From Methylobacterium brachiatum (GTDB taxonomy: Bacteria; Pseudomonadota; Alphaproteobacteria; Rhizobiales; Beijerinckiaceae), in assembly GCF_020523825.1 (NCBI RefSeq), contig NZ_JAJALK010000003.1, positions 434,001 to 498,000 on the forward strand: a DNA stretch of 64,000 bases, written 5' to 3'. Position numbers and translations under genes: made by a program. Below, one piece after another: positions 16,501 through 23,049 of the stretch. Below the pieces are notes generated by a model. That model was not told the origin of the DNA, searched no databases, and worked only from the letters and a program-made list of their open reading frames with translations. Each line of letters starts with the position of its first letter. The first letter of the stretch is position 1.

Positions 16501-16999
16501 GTTCGACGGCACCGCCCGCGCCGATCCGGGCGGCGAGTAGGCGCAGCATCCGCCGGAGATTCTCCGGGCCGCCGGCACGGAAATAGCCGTCGACTGTCTG
16601 TGCGAGGTCCGGATCGGTGGAGAAGCCGGCCAGCCGCGGGTCCGGCCGGTCGTCGCCCGGCAGCACCGCCAGCACGACCCCGTGCGCCCGCGCCGCGGCG
16701 GCGCAGCGCTCGATCCCGTAGCGCCAGTAATCCAGGCCGCCGAGGCAGCGGATCACCACGAGCTTCGCCCGCGACACCACGCGCTCGACATAGAGATCGA
16801 CCGACATCGGATGCCGGAGCTTGGCGAGCTTGGCGAGCCGCAGGCTCGGCAGACCCGGCTCGGCGGCCTGGGCCTGCCCGATCCCGGCGAGGTCGCTGTC
16901 GGTGAACGACAGCACGACGAGGTCCCCGGGCTCCTGCCCGAGATCCACCGCCGCCTCGCCCTCGTCGAGCGAGACGCTATCGATGCGAACGAGATGCAT
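13523..16999 (-). CDS. cobN: Cobaltochelatase large subunit CobN
   Basis: A 1158-residue subunit of the ATP-dependent CobNST cobalt chelatase, which inserts cobalt into hydrogenobyrinic acid a,c-diamide. The MHLVRIDSVSLDEGE start at 16999 and GEPGDLVVLSFTDSDLA-like beginning match CobN. WCPGCG, FLQPDRGRDPNRKAGYHDP, LVQLGTHGTTEWLPGKA and IVMDLWASPTLRTGGEDVAHAL are typical. It is somewhat shorter than the classical 1270-residue enzyme. Residues about 485-535 contain an unusual segment with the palindromic repeat (15437-15461) just before GQLAVFLQPDRG. CobS and CobT are not in the window. Its stop overlaps the cobG start. Confidence 0.92.
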   Translation of the reverse strand: MHLVRIDSVSLDEGEAAVDLGQEPGDLVVLSFTDSDLAGIGQAQAAEPGLPSLRLAKLAKLRHPMSVDLYVERVVSRAKLVVIRCLGGLDYWRYGIERCAAAARAHGVVLAVLPGDDRPDPRLAGFSTDPDLAQTVDGYFRAGGPENLRRMLRLLAARIGAGGAVEPPQPLPRGFPWCPGCGVLALDTAIEAAETAVPLSDPRVTATPLALLLVYRSAVLGGDTAPFVALAASLRARGIGVLPMAVSSLKEPVAARAVAEAVRARKPDLVIAATAFSAREDGIDFVLDGADCPVLQAFTVGAPRAAWEASARGLGAADLAMQVALPEFDGRLSGFPISFKEEAPEIAGFAERRAVPYPAGIEALAERAAGWLRLAALPCDERRVAVVLSDYPARGGRAGFAVGLDTPESARALVSDLAAVGYATGALPEPAALMQALTEGEAAFTVPLADYAAWLSGLPAASRDALLEAWGEPADDPTCHGGLFRFRMVTARAAHQSLTADHQIQTLPHGAPVPSPRRERGHVASFARRMTNDEALAGEGGQLAVFLQPDRGRDPNRKAGYHDPDRVPTHAYLAFHLGLRRRFDALVQLGTHGTTEWLPGKAVALSPDCVPALCIGGLPVIYPFIVDDPGEAAPLKRRLGGIALGHITPDTTLHALPPEAARLRELVEEYSAASVLDPRRAGLIASAILEDADAAGLLDGAGIGPDTPMEEALTRLDAHLCDLGETTFRDGLHVFGRARDGAPDAVVASAAGERAGLLAALDGRFVPPGPAGSPSRGRADVLPTGRNLATLDPRAIPSRAAALLGERAAASVVTRYLQDEGEYPARIVMDLWASPTLRTGGEDVAHALSLMGVRPVWDHASTRVTGFEVLPLAMLDRPRIDVTVRVSGAFRDTFPDTLALLDRAARAVAERDEEDAENPLAAARRRGEDIARVYGAAPGQYGAGTAATALDGAWDDRADLGRAYLAASGHAYGDREGPDATFGARVAAADAYLHAFDVAERDLFDGDAAVDAMGGFAAAATLQGASPALYSLDVSVPERPKTRTAREDAARLIRGRLSDPRWIAAQLRHGYRGAQELAQGLDAVFVLAAASDAVTDAGFDRLYAAWIADPDVFDRLRAANPAATRAILERFDEARDRGLWHSRRNALPADALMPEAAE
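15437..15461. repeat. Palindromic repeat inside cobN, same family as in cobG
   Basis: CCCCTCTCCC-GTCT-GGGAGAGGGG forms a 10-bp perfect hairpin. It is flanked by the same kind of short G/C-rich context (GTGC before, GACC after) as the copies in cobG and at 42923. It encodes part of the peptide PVPSPRRERGH in the cobN frame. Confidence 0.85.
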
Positions 17000-17010
17000 G
17001 GCGCCCGGGC

Positions 17011-17616
17011 CTATTCCACCGGGCGGGGTTCGTCCGCGACGAGGCGCGGCCGGACCGGGAAGGTGACGCCGTCGTAGATCTCGGCCAGCGGCAGGCTCAG
17101 GCGCAGGGCGGGCAGCTCCAGTGTCGCGTCGAGTCCCGTGACGCGCGCTTCCTGCCAGGCCCCTGCATCGTCGCGAGACCACGACCGAATTTCGGGAGCG
17201 TTCGGTTCGACGAGCAAGATATGCGCGAGGCTGATTACGGTCTTGTATTCCGCCAGCTTGGCGAAGGCATCGAAGTCGCGGGTCGTCGGCGACAGGACTT
17301 CCGCCACGAGGCGCGGCTCGGCCGCGATCAGGGCGTTGGGATCGCGTATACCGCAATCGACGCCGACATCCGGCCGGCGGATCTGGCCCGGCAAGGTCTC
17401 GACGCTGCCATCGCCGGTGAAGGGCCGGCAGCCGCTGCCCCGTAGGTTCGTACGCAGCAGGGCGAGCAGGTTCACCACGATATCGTCGTGAATGTTGCGC
17501 GCACCCGCCATCATCCGGACAGGCACGCCACCGACGAGCTCGTAGCGCTCGGCCTGGGTCTCGGCCCAGGTGAGGAACGCGTCAACCGACATCGGTTCTG
17601 GCTTGCGATCCAGCAT
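17011..17616 (-). CDS. Uma2-family (DUF820) putative nuclease
   Basis: A 201-residue PD-(D/E)XK-fold protein. The N-terminal MSVDAFLTWAETQAERYELVGGVPV with its conserved Glu, the core RRPDVGVDCG and the acidic-Lys segment LVAEVLSPTTRDFDAFAKLAEYKTV (E...K) are Uma2 hallmarks. The family is related to restriction endonucleases, but no cellular function is established. It starts at ATG 17616. It sits 11 bp upstream of cobN and on the same strand, and 112 bp downstream of cobW. That is an odd place for a gene with no known cobalamin role, so it is probably a passenger. Confidence 0.85.
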   Translation of the reverse strand: MLDRKPEPMSVDAFLTWAETQAERYELVGGVPVRMMAGARNIHDDIVVNLLALLRTNLRGSGCRPFTGDGSVETLPGQIRRPDVGVDCGIRDPNALIAAEPRLVAEVLSPTTRDFDAFAKLAEYKTVISLAHILLVEPNAPEIRSWSRDDAGAWQEARVTGLDATLELPALRLSLPLAEIYDGVTFPVRPRLVADEPRPVE

Positions 17617-17728
17617 GGTTCGAGGCGCTCCCTCGGCCCCAACACGCGTCACTTTTGGAGACTAGCACGCGATGCGCAAAGTCCGGGATCGATTGTCTGC
17701 GACCACGATACGATAGCAAGATAGGCCG

Positions 17729-18763
17729 TTATCCCGCGAGCGCCGCGGCGACGGCACCCTGGTCGAACCCCTTCAGGCCGATCACCACGAGGCGCCCGTC
17801 GCGGCTCTCGCCCGCCCGCCAGGGACGGTCGAAATGGTGGACGACGCGCCGGCCGACCCCCTGCACCACGAGGCGCATGGCCTTGCCCTCGACCTCGGCG
17901 AACCCCTTGATGCGCAGGACGCCCGTTGCTTCGGCGGCCTTCTCCACCCGGGCCGCGAGGTCACCGGCGGTGATGGCCGGGCGGACCGGCAGGGCGACGG
18001 TCTCGAAATCGTCGTGGTCGTGATCCTCCCCGTCGCCGTGATGCGAGGGGCGCGCGTCGAGATCGTCCTCGGCGGCCGCGCCGAGCCCGAGTAGGACCAG
18101 CGGGTCGATCGCGCCGTTGGCGGTCTCGACCACCTTCACGGCCCGGGGCAGATGCCCCTCGACCTCGGCGCGCACCCGCGCACGGGTCTCGGCATCGAGG
18201 AGGTCGGACTTGTTCAGCACCACGAGGTCGGCGCAGAGGAGTTGGTCCTCGAACACCTCCTCCAGCGGGTTGTCGTGATCGACCGCCGTGTCGGCGGCGC
18301 GCTGGGCGGCCAGCGCCGCGGGATCCTCCGCGAAGGCCCCGGCGGCCACGGCCGGCCCGTCCACCACGGCCACGACCCCGTCGACGGTGACCCGCGAGCG
18401 GATCGCCGGCCACTGGAACGCCTGGACCAGGGGTTTCGGCAGGGCGAGACCGGAAGTCTCGATCAGGATGTGCTCCGGCGGCTCCGCGCGGCCGAGCAGG
18501 GTCTCGAGCGCCGGCACGAAATCGTCGGCCACGGTGCAGCAGATGCAGCCATTCGGCAGCTCGACGATGGAGTCCTCGGTGCAGCCCTCGACGCCGCAGG
18601 CGGCCAGGAACGATTTGTCGAAGCCGACATCGCCGAACTCGTTGACCAGGATCGCCAGGCGGCGGCCCTTGGCGTTCTCGACGACGTGGCGGACCAGCGT
18701 GGTCTTTCCGGCCCCGAGGAAGCCGGTGACGATGGTGCAGGGGATCTTGGTGACGATGGTCAT
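17729..18763 (-). CDS. cobW: CobW-type metallochaperone GTPase (COG0523)
   Basis: A 344-residue G3E-family P-loop GTPase. Walker A GFLGAGKTT (residues about 14-22), ILVNEFGDVGFD, the metal-binding CxCC motif in LPNGCICCTV, the guanine-specificity motif LNKSD and a His/Asp-rich stretch (HHGDGEDHDHDDF) are visible. The C-terminal CobW_C domain ends in VVIGLKGFD. It is thought to deliver cobalt to the CobNST chelatase. Its ATG at 18763 overlaps the stop of the DUF1636 gene, and it is downstream of the cobalamin riboswitch. Confidence 0.93.
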   Translation of the reverse strand: MTIVTKIPCTIVTGFLGAGKTTLVRHVVENAKGRRLAILVNEFGDVGFDKSFLAACGVEGCTEDSIVELPNGCICCTVADDFVPALETLLGRAEPPEHILIETSGLALPKPLVQAFQWPAIRSRVTVDGVVAVVDGPAVAAGAFAEDPAALAAQRAADTAVDHDNPLEEVFEDQLLCADLVVLNKSDLLDAETRARVRAEVEGHLPRAVKVVETANGAIDPLVLLGLGAAAEDDLDARPSHHGDGEDHDHDDFETVALPVRPAITAGDLAARVEKAAEATGVLRIKGFAEVEGKAMRLVVQGVGRRVVHHFDRPWRAGESRDGRLVVIGLKGFDQGAVAAALAG

Positions 18764-19158
18764 TCCGCAGCCTCCAGGGTGCCAGCCGGAAGCGGGCGGG
18801 GATCGGGGAAGGGCGGGATCCGGGCGATCACGCCGGTCTTGAAGGCGGCGGGCCGCTCCCGCCACGGTACGATGCCGTCCTGCGTCGCCGCGTAGGACGC
18901 GAGGCCGCCGAGGATAATGGCGGCGGACTCGATCGGATCCATGTCGCCGTAGACGTAGGTCCAGCGGTTCGCGGAGGCGACCGCCACCGAGCAGGGCCGC
19001 TTGCAGACTGAGAGGCACTCGACCCCCTCGATCCGCAGGTCCGGCGCGGCGTTGCCCGCGCGCAGGGCGTCGAGCAGGCGCGCTCCGGCCCGCGGGCCGT
19101 CCGGGTCGTCGCCCGGGCGGCGGCAGGTGGTGCAGACGTAGAGGACGGTCTCAGGCAT
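18760..19158 (-). CDS. DUF1636 metal-binding (ferredoxin-like) protein
   Basis: A 132-residue protein with CTTCRRPGDD near residue 9 and CLSVCKRPCSVAV near residue 48. Together they give the five cysteines typical of DUF1636, resembling a thioredoxin-like [2Fe-2S] ferredoxin. The middle part WTYVYGDMDP and the C-terminal WRERPAAFKTGVIARIPP are family-specific. It is repeatedly found next to cobW and cobN and is presumed to act in cobalt handling, though its function is unproven. It overlaps cbtA by 8 bp and cobW by 4 bp. Confidence 0.85.
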   Translation of the reverse strand: MPETVLYVCTTCRRPGDDPDGPRAGARLLDALRAGNAAPDLRIEGVECLSVCKRPCSVAVASANRWTYVYGDMDPIESAAIILGGLASYAATQDGIVPWRERPAAFKTGVIARIPPFPDPRPLPAGTLEAAE

Positions 19159-19885
19159 GGGCCGTCCCGCGCGCCGGGCCCCGGGCGAAGGCCTGCCACG
19201 CCCAGCCGAAGCCGAGGCCGATCAGCAGCCAGAAGACGAAGCTGATCGCCAGCGAGCGGGCCGCGAACTGCGCCGCCAGCGCTGCCGGAAGCTCCGAGGC
19301 GGCCTCGGGGGCCTGCGGTGCACCGGCCACGTGCGGGGCGATGATCAGCACGAGCCCGCCCAGGATCGCGATCAGCGAGCGCCGGATCGCGATCAGGTAC
19401 AGGCCCATGCCGGTGGCGGCGGCGGTCATCACCCACCAGGCTTGGCGGGTGGCGAGCGGTGCAGCCTCGCTGCCGGGCAGTTCGGGCGGCAGGCCGAGGC
19501 CCGGGGCCAGGGCGACGCTGGCGAAGCCCGCGATCGCGAACGCGACGCCGACCTGGCGGGTCGGCTCCCGCCCGCAGGCGAGGATCGCCGCACCGAGCAG
19601 CAGCGCATAGCCCACCGCGCCCACGAGGGTCGCCAGGGCCGTGAATGCCATGCGCGGCAGGCCCTCGCCGGGCTGCCATTCGGGTGCAGCATCCGGCGCG
19701 GCATGATCGTGCCCGGCATGCGCCAGGACGATCGGCAGGCCGCGCTCGGCCTGATGCGTCTGTTGATGTTCGTAACGCTCGGCCGCCACGATCAGCGGCG
19801 AGGTCAGCGTCAGCTCGAGGCCCGTCACGACGACGGCCGCGAGGAAGCCGGCGGCCAGAGCCGCCGACAGAAGCCGGATGATCAT
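19151..19885 (-). CDS. cbtA: CbtA-family cobalt transporter subunit
   Basis: A 244-residue inner-membrane protein with about six hydrophobic spans. Between the first and second is a His-rich metal-binding-like loop (AHAGHDHAAPD, residues about 55-65, with ERYEHQQTHQ before it). CbtAB are predicted cobalt importers controlled by B12 riboswitches; this gene is 17 bp downstream of cbtB and behind such a riboswitch, which fits exactly. Transport has been inferred for the family from genomic context. Confidence 0.88.
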   Translation of the reverse strand: MIIRLLSAALAAGFLAAVVVTGLELTLTSPLIVAAERYEHQQTHQAERGLPIVLAHAGHDHAAPDAAPEWQPGEGLPRMAFTALATLVGAVGYALLLGAAILACGREPTRQVGVAFAIAGFASVALAPGLGLPPELPGSEAAPLATRQAWWVMTAAATGMGLYLIAIRRSLIAILGGLVLIIAPHVAGAPQAPEAASELPAALAAQFAARSLAISFVFWLLIGLGFGWAWQAFARGPARGTAHA

Positions 19886-19901
19886 CCCTGGGGCAGGGGC
19901 G

Positions 19902-20084
19902 TCAGTGGCAGGGGAAGTTCTGGGTGTGCCGGAAATCGTGCGCCGCGTTGTGCAGCGCGATCGCCGGCGAGAAGCCCGCCATGAACAGCAGGCCGAGTCC
20001 GAGGAAGGCCGCGATCGCGACGGCGACCGGGCGCTCGGCAGCGCGGGTGCCGGTGGCGACGGGTGCGAGGGTCGAGGTGGTCAT
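19902..20084 (-). CDS. cbtB: CbtB-family cobalt transporter subunit
   Basis: A 60-residue protein with one membrane span (AVAIAAFLGLGLLFMAGF, residues about 22-39) and a His-rich tail (HNAAHDFRHTQNFPCH). These are the complete CbtB features. The ATG at 20084 is preceded by a GGAG site that lies right after a small hairpin (20098-20114). It is the first gene after the cobalamin riboswitch and is followed by cbtA. Confidence 0.9.
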   Translation of the reverse strand: MTTSTLAPVATGTRAAERPVAVAIAAFLGLGLLFMAGFSPAIALHNAAHDFRHTQNFPCH

Positions 20085-20097
20085 CAGCGTGTCTCCA

Positions 20098-20114
20098 GCC
20101 GCCCCACCGGCGGC
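20098..20114 (-). promoter_or_regulatory. Hairpin next to the cbtB ribosome-binding site
   Basis: On the minus strand GCCGCC-GGTGG-GGCGGC forms a stem directly before TGGAGA, the Shine-Dalgarno of cbtB. It is a candidate expression-platform element through which the upstream riboswitch could block translation. No U-run follows it, so it is not a typical terminator. Confidence 0.5.
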
Positions 20115-20130
20115 ATTGCGGGATCTCAGC

Positions 20131-20305
20131 GTGACGGCAGGTCTCCTGGCTCGCGGCTCGGCGCGCCTGCCGCCTTCCCGGATCGCTCCGGTGGCCTACT
20201 GGCAGACGCTCGCCGCTCACAGTTGCGGGGGCAGCCGCGGATTCGGAACTCGCGCTCCTCACCGCATTCCCTTTTCACCCCGTTGCCGGGGCACCGTCAC
20301 GGGAT
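20131..20305 (-). promoter_or_regulatory. Cobalamin riboswitch upstream of cbtB and the cob cluster
   Basis: Read on the minus strand the order of conserved blocks is complete: a GGTGCC start, AAAAGGGAATGCGGTG, GAATCCGCGGCTGCCCCCGC, AACTGTGAGC, a GCCACCGG segment, GGGAAGGC, and the B12 box AGCCAGGAGACCTGCCGTC at 20133-20152. This is a class-I AdoCbl-type element. It should reduce expression of cbtB and genes co-transcribed with it when cobalamin is plentiful. The 256 bp further upstream (20306-20561) contain no gene that I can support and presumably hold the divergent promoters. Confidence 0.95.
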
Positions 20306-20561
20306 CGTTGTAGACGCATGACAGCTCTCGCACAACGGAGGCGCGGCGGAATCATCTCCGACTCTTCGGGTATGACGTGGTTCAGTGGTGTGGTCGGTTG
20401 CTGTGAAGCTTTTGCCGCGTCCGGGCGACGATCTTCGCGGTGAAACCGTCTCGCCCCGACTTGCCGAACATGATCAGCCCCGATCATCCGGACTGCCGGC
20501 GGACGGCTCCCGCAGCGGCCGCGCAGGCCGCCGATTCCCGAGCATGTTGAGTGTGATACCG

Positions 20562-21578
20562 ATGCGAACCTTGTGGCTGGCCCTCGCCCTCGCGGCGACG
20601 GCGTCCTTGCCCGCCCGGGCGGATGACAGCAGCGCCGCGCTCGCCGCGGGCGGTCTGGTCCTCGAGAAGACCGACAAGATCGCGCTCGCCTCCGAGGAGC
20701 TGTACCTGTCCGAGAAGGCCGTGCGGATCGACTACCGGTTCCGCAACCTCACCGATGCCGATATCGAGACCACCATCGCGTTTCCGATGCCCGACATCAC
20801 CGGGGATCGCGAGATGCTGACCGCGATTCCCGATCCGGCCCACGACAACTTTCTCAAGTTCGCCACCGAGGTCGATGGTCGGCCAGCTGAATCGCAAGTC
20901 GAGCAGCGCGCCTTCCTGGTCCGGAACGGCGCGCCGCCCGTCGAGATCACCGATCGCCTCAAGGGCCTGGGCATTCCCCTGATGCCGACGGTCGAGGCGA
21001 CGGAAGAGGCCCTGCGCCGTCTGGGCGAGCGCCGGCGCCTCGCCCTGGCCGCCGACGGCATCCTGGAGCGGCAGGTGCACAAGGATGGCACGATCGCGGA
21101 TGTCCCGCTCTGGACGCTGAAATCGAAGTTCTGGCGCCGGCAGGTCTTCCCGGCCGGCCGGGAGATCACGGTCCGCCAGAGCTACGTGCCGAGCCTGGGC
21201 AGCCTGCCCAGCCTGTCCTACGGCGCTCCGAACGTGGATCCGGCGCAGAAGGCGCAATACGCAACCCGCTACTGCACGGAGCCCGCCTTCGAGAAGGCGG
21301 CCCAGGCACTGTACCGCCGGGCGAGCGCGGATGGCAGCCGGTCGTTCCAGGCCTATGAGCAGTACCTCTCCTACGTCATCACGTCCGGGGGGAACTGGGC
21401 GGGACCGATCGGCACGTTCAAGCTGGTCGTGGACAAGGGCGACCCCGCGACCCTCATCGCGTTCTGCGGCACCAACGTGAAGAAGACCGGGCCGACCACG
21501 TTCGAGATGGTCGTGAAAGATTACGTCCCCCAGCGCGACATCGACATCCTCCTCCTGAAGTCCGGGACGAACGGCTGA
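20562..21578 (+). CDS. Secreted DUF4424 protein
   Basis: A 338-residue protein with a signal peptide (MRTLWLALALAATASLPARA, cleavage about residue 20). DUF4424 proteins have beta-rich repeats; VRIDYRFRNLTDADIETTIAFPMPDI and WRRQVFPAGREITVRQSYVPSLG are typical. Two cysteines (YCTEPAF and AFCGTN) may form a disulfide. The family is periplasmic with no known function. An in-frame ATG at 20544 is an alternative start. The gene is followed 112 bp later by a discoidin/glycosyltransferase-like gene, but no functional link is evident. Confidence 0.82.
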   Translation: MRTLWLALALAATASLPARADDSSAALAAGGLVLEKTDKIALASEELYLSEKAVRIDYRFRNLTDADIETTIAFPMPDITGDREMLTAIPDPAHDNFLKFATEVDGRPAESQVEQRAFLVRNGAPPVEITDRLKGLGIPLMPTVEATEEALRRLGERRRLALAADGILERQVHKDGTIADVPLWTLKSKFWRRQVFPAGREITVRQSYVPSLGSLPSLSYGAPNVDPAQKAQYATRYCTEPAFEKAAQALYRRASADGSRSFQAYEQYLSYVITSGGNWAGPIGTFKLVVDKGDPATLIAFCGTNVKKTGPTTFEMVVKDYVPQRDIDILLLKSGTNG

Positions 21579-21690
21579 GCCGGCGATCGGGCGCGATGGC
21601 TTCAGCGAGCGGGCTTGACGGGCCGGTGTCGATGCGGGCACCGCCGGTCGCGCCGTCCGGCTGCGCCCCGCCCAGATCCGCCCCGGAGAC

Positions 21691-23046
21691 ATGATGGCCC
21701 CGGCAGACGACTCGAATCCCGCCCTCGTCGACCTCGCCGACGGCCGCACGCCGCAAGCGGTCGCGGATACGACCTGGCTGGAGATCGATCTCGGCGGCCG
21801 CTTCCCGATCCATTCCATCGTCGTGGTGTGGAATGGGGCGGATCCGGCACCCGCCGCGGATGTCGCGATCCTCGTGCTGCAGGACGGCGCGTCCTGGTCG
21901 GAGCCCGGCCTTGCGTCCCGGCAGAGCGAGGCGGGCTCCAGCACCGCATTCATCGAGGCCGACGAGCGCGCCTGGACGCGGTCCGTTCGCATCGCGGTGC
22001 CGAATCCCGACCGGGTGGCCGCCGTGCAGGTCCGCGCCGAGGAGGCCGCGATCGACCTGATCGCGCTGCGGGCGATGCTCGACCTCGACGTGACGCTCCT
22101 CAACGAGAAGCCGGGGGCCAACCGCTACCTCGCCTACAGCCTCGAGAGCGGACCCGATCGGGCGAGCCGCACCCTGGTCGGCCTGTCGCTGTTCGAGAAC
22201 GGCGCGTTCGGCAATTGCCTGGTCCAGTACATCATCGCGCTCTCGGTCGCGAAGGCGCTGAACCTCAAATACGTCAAGGTCCCGAAGGTCGACCGCAGCA
22301 AGGTGATCTTCCTGACCGAGCGGCTCACCCGCGACGGCATCACCTTCATCCCGCCGGATGAGGCGCTGCTGGCGGACGGCTACTTCCTGTCCGGCCTGTA
22401 TTTCGACCCGACGCAGTTCCAGCGTCTGGTGGGGCTCGAGACGCCGCCGGATTCGCGGGCGATCATCCAGGAGATCATCCGCCCGCTGTTCAACGGGCTG
22501 CCGGCGACGTTCCCCCCCAAGCCCGACGACCAGCTCCTGATCCATATCCGCTCGGGTGACATCTTCAGCACCTGGGTCGATCCGCACTACCCGCAGCCGC
22601 CCTTCGCCTTCTACCGCATGGTCATCGACCGGCTGCGCGGCGAGGGGCGGATCCGCTCGGTCAAGCTGGTCTTCGAGAACCAGCTGAACCCGGTGATCGC
22701 AGAGGTGGAGGCCTACGCGAAAGGCCTCGGCCTGCCGGTGGAGACCCAGAGCGAGTCGCTCGTGGCCGATGTTGCGGCCCTGGTGAACGGTCGCTACCTC
22801 GTCTTCGGCCTGGGCACCTTCGGTCCGGCGATCTGCCACCTGTCGGAGCGGGTCGAGCAGGTGTTCTACTTCGCGTCCAATTGGCCGCAGGCGTTCCAGG
22901 GCATTGAGACCATCCGCAAGCTGGTCGAGGTCCGGGACATCGCGGGACGCTACATGAAGGTCGGCGAGTGGCAGAACACCGACGCCCAGCGCCGGATGAT
23001 GATCGACTACCCGGCCGAGGCGCTCGCGTTCGACGACGCGGCGTGA
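21691..23046 (+). CDS. Discoidin-like domain joined to a fucosyltransferase-like glycosyltransferase
   Basis: A 451-residue protein without signal peptide. Residues about 10-130 look like an F5/8 (discoidin) carbohydrate-binding domain: NPALVDLADGRTPQAVADTTWLE, then LEIDLGGRFPIHSIVVVWNG and a late VRIAVPNPD. From about residue 160 the protein has GAFGNCLVQYIIALSVAKAL and HIRSGDIF (285-290), the GDP-binding HxRxGD motif of GT11/GT23/O-fucosyltransferase folds. FGLGTFGPAICHLS near the end is also typical. It may transfer fucose or a related sugar to a surface glycan. An ATG pair with a GGAG site sets the start. It is convergent with the S10 peptidase, 3 bp apart. Confidence 0.7.
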   Translation: MMAPADDSNPALVDLADGRTPQAVADTTWLEIDLGGRFPIHSIVVVWNGADPAPAADVAILVLQDGASWSEPGLASRQSEAGSSTAFIEADERAWTRSVRIAVPNPDRVAAVQVRAEEAAIDLIALRAMLDLDVTLLNEKPGANRYLAYSLESGPDRASRTLVGLSLFENGAFGNCLVQYIIALSVAKALNLKYVKVPKVDRSKVIFLTERLTRDGITFIPPDEALLADGYFLSGLYFDPTQFQRLVGLETPPDSRAIIQEIIRPLFNGLPATFPPKPDDQLLIHIRSGDIFSTWVDPHYPQPPFAFYRMVIDRLRGEGRIRSVKLVFENQLNPVIAEVEAYAKGLGLPVETQSESLVADVAALVNGRYLVFGLGTFGPAICHLSERVEQVFYFASNWPQAFQGIETIRKLVEVRDIAGRYMKVGEWQNTDAQRRMMIDYPAEALAFDDAA

Positions 23047-23049
23047 CCG

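Noticed and set aside
12096..16999. cobG and cobN as pseudogenes because of the repeat insertions
   Set aside because: Both frames are open from start to stop, with catalytic and cluster-binding motifs intact on both sides of the insertions.
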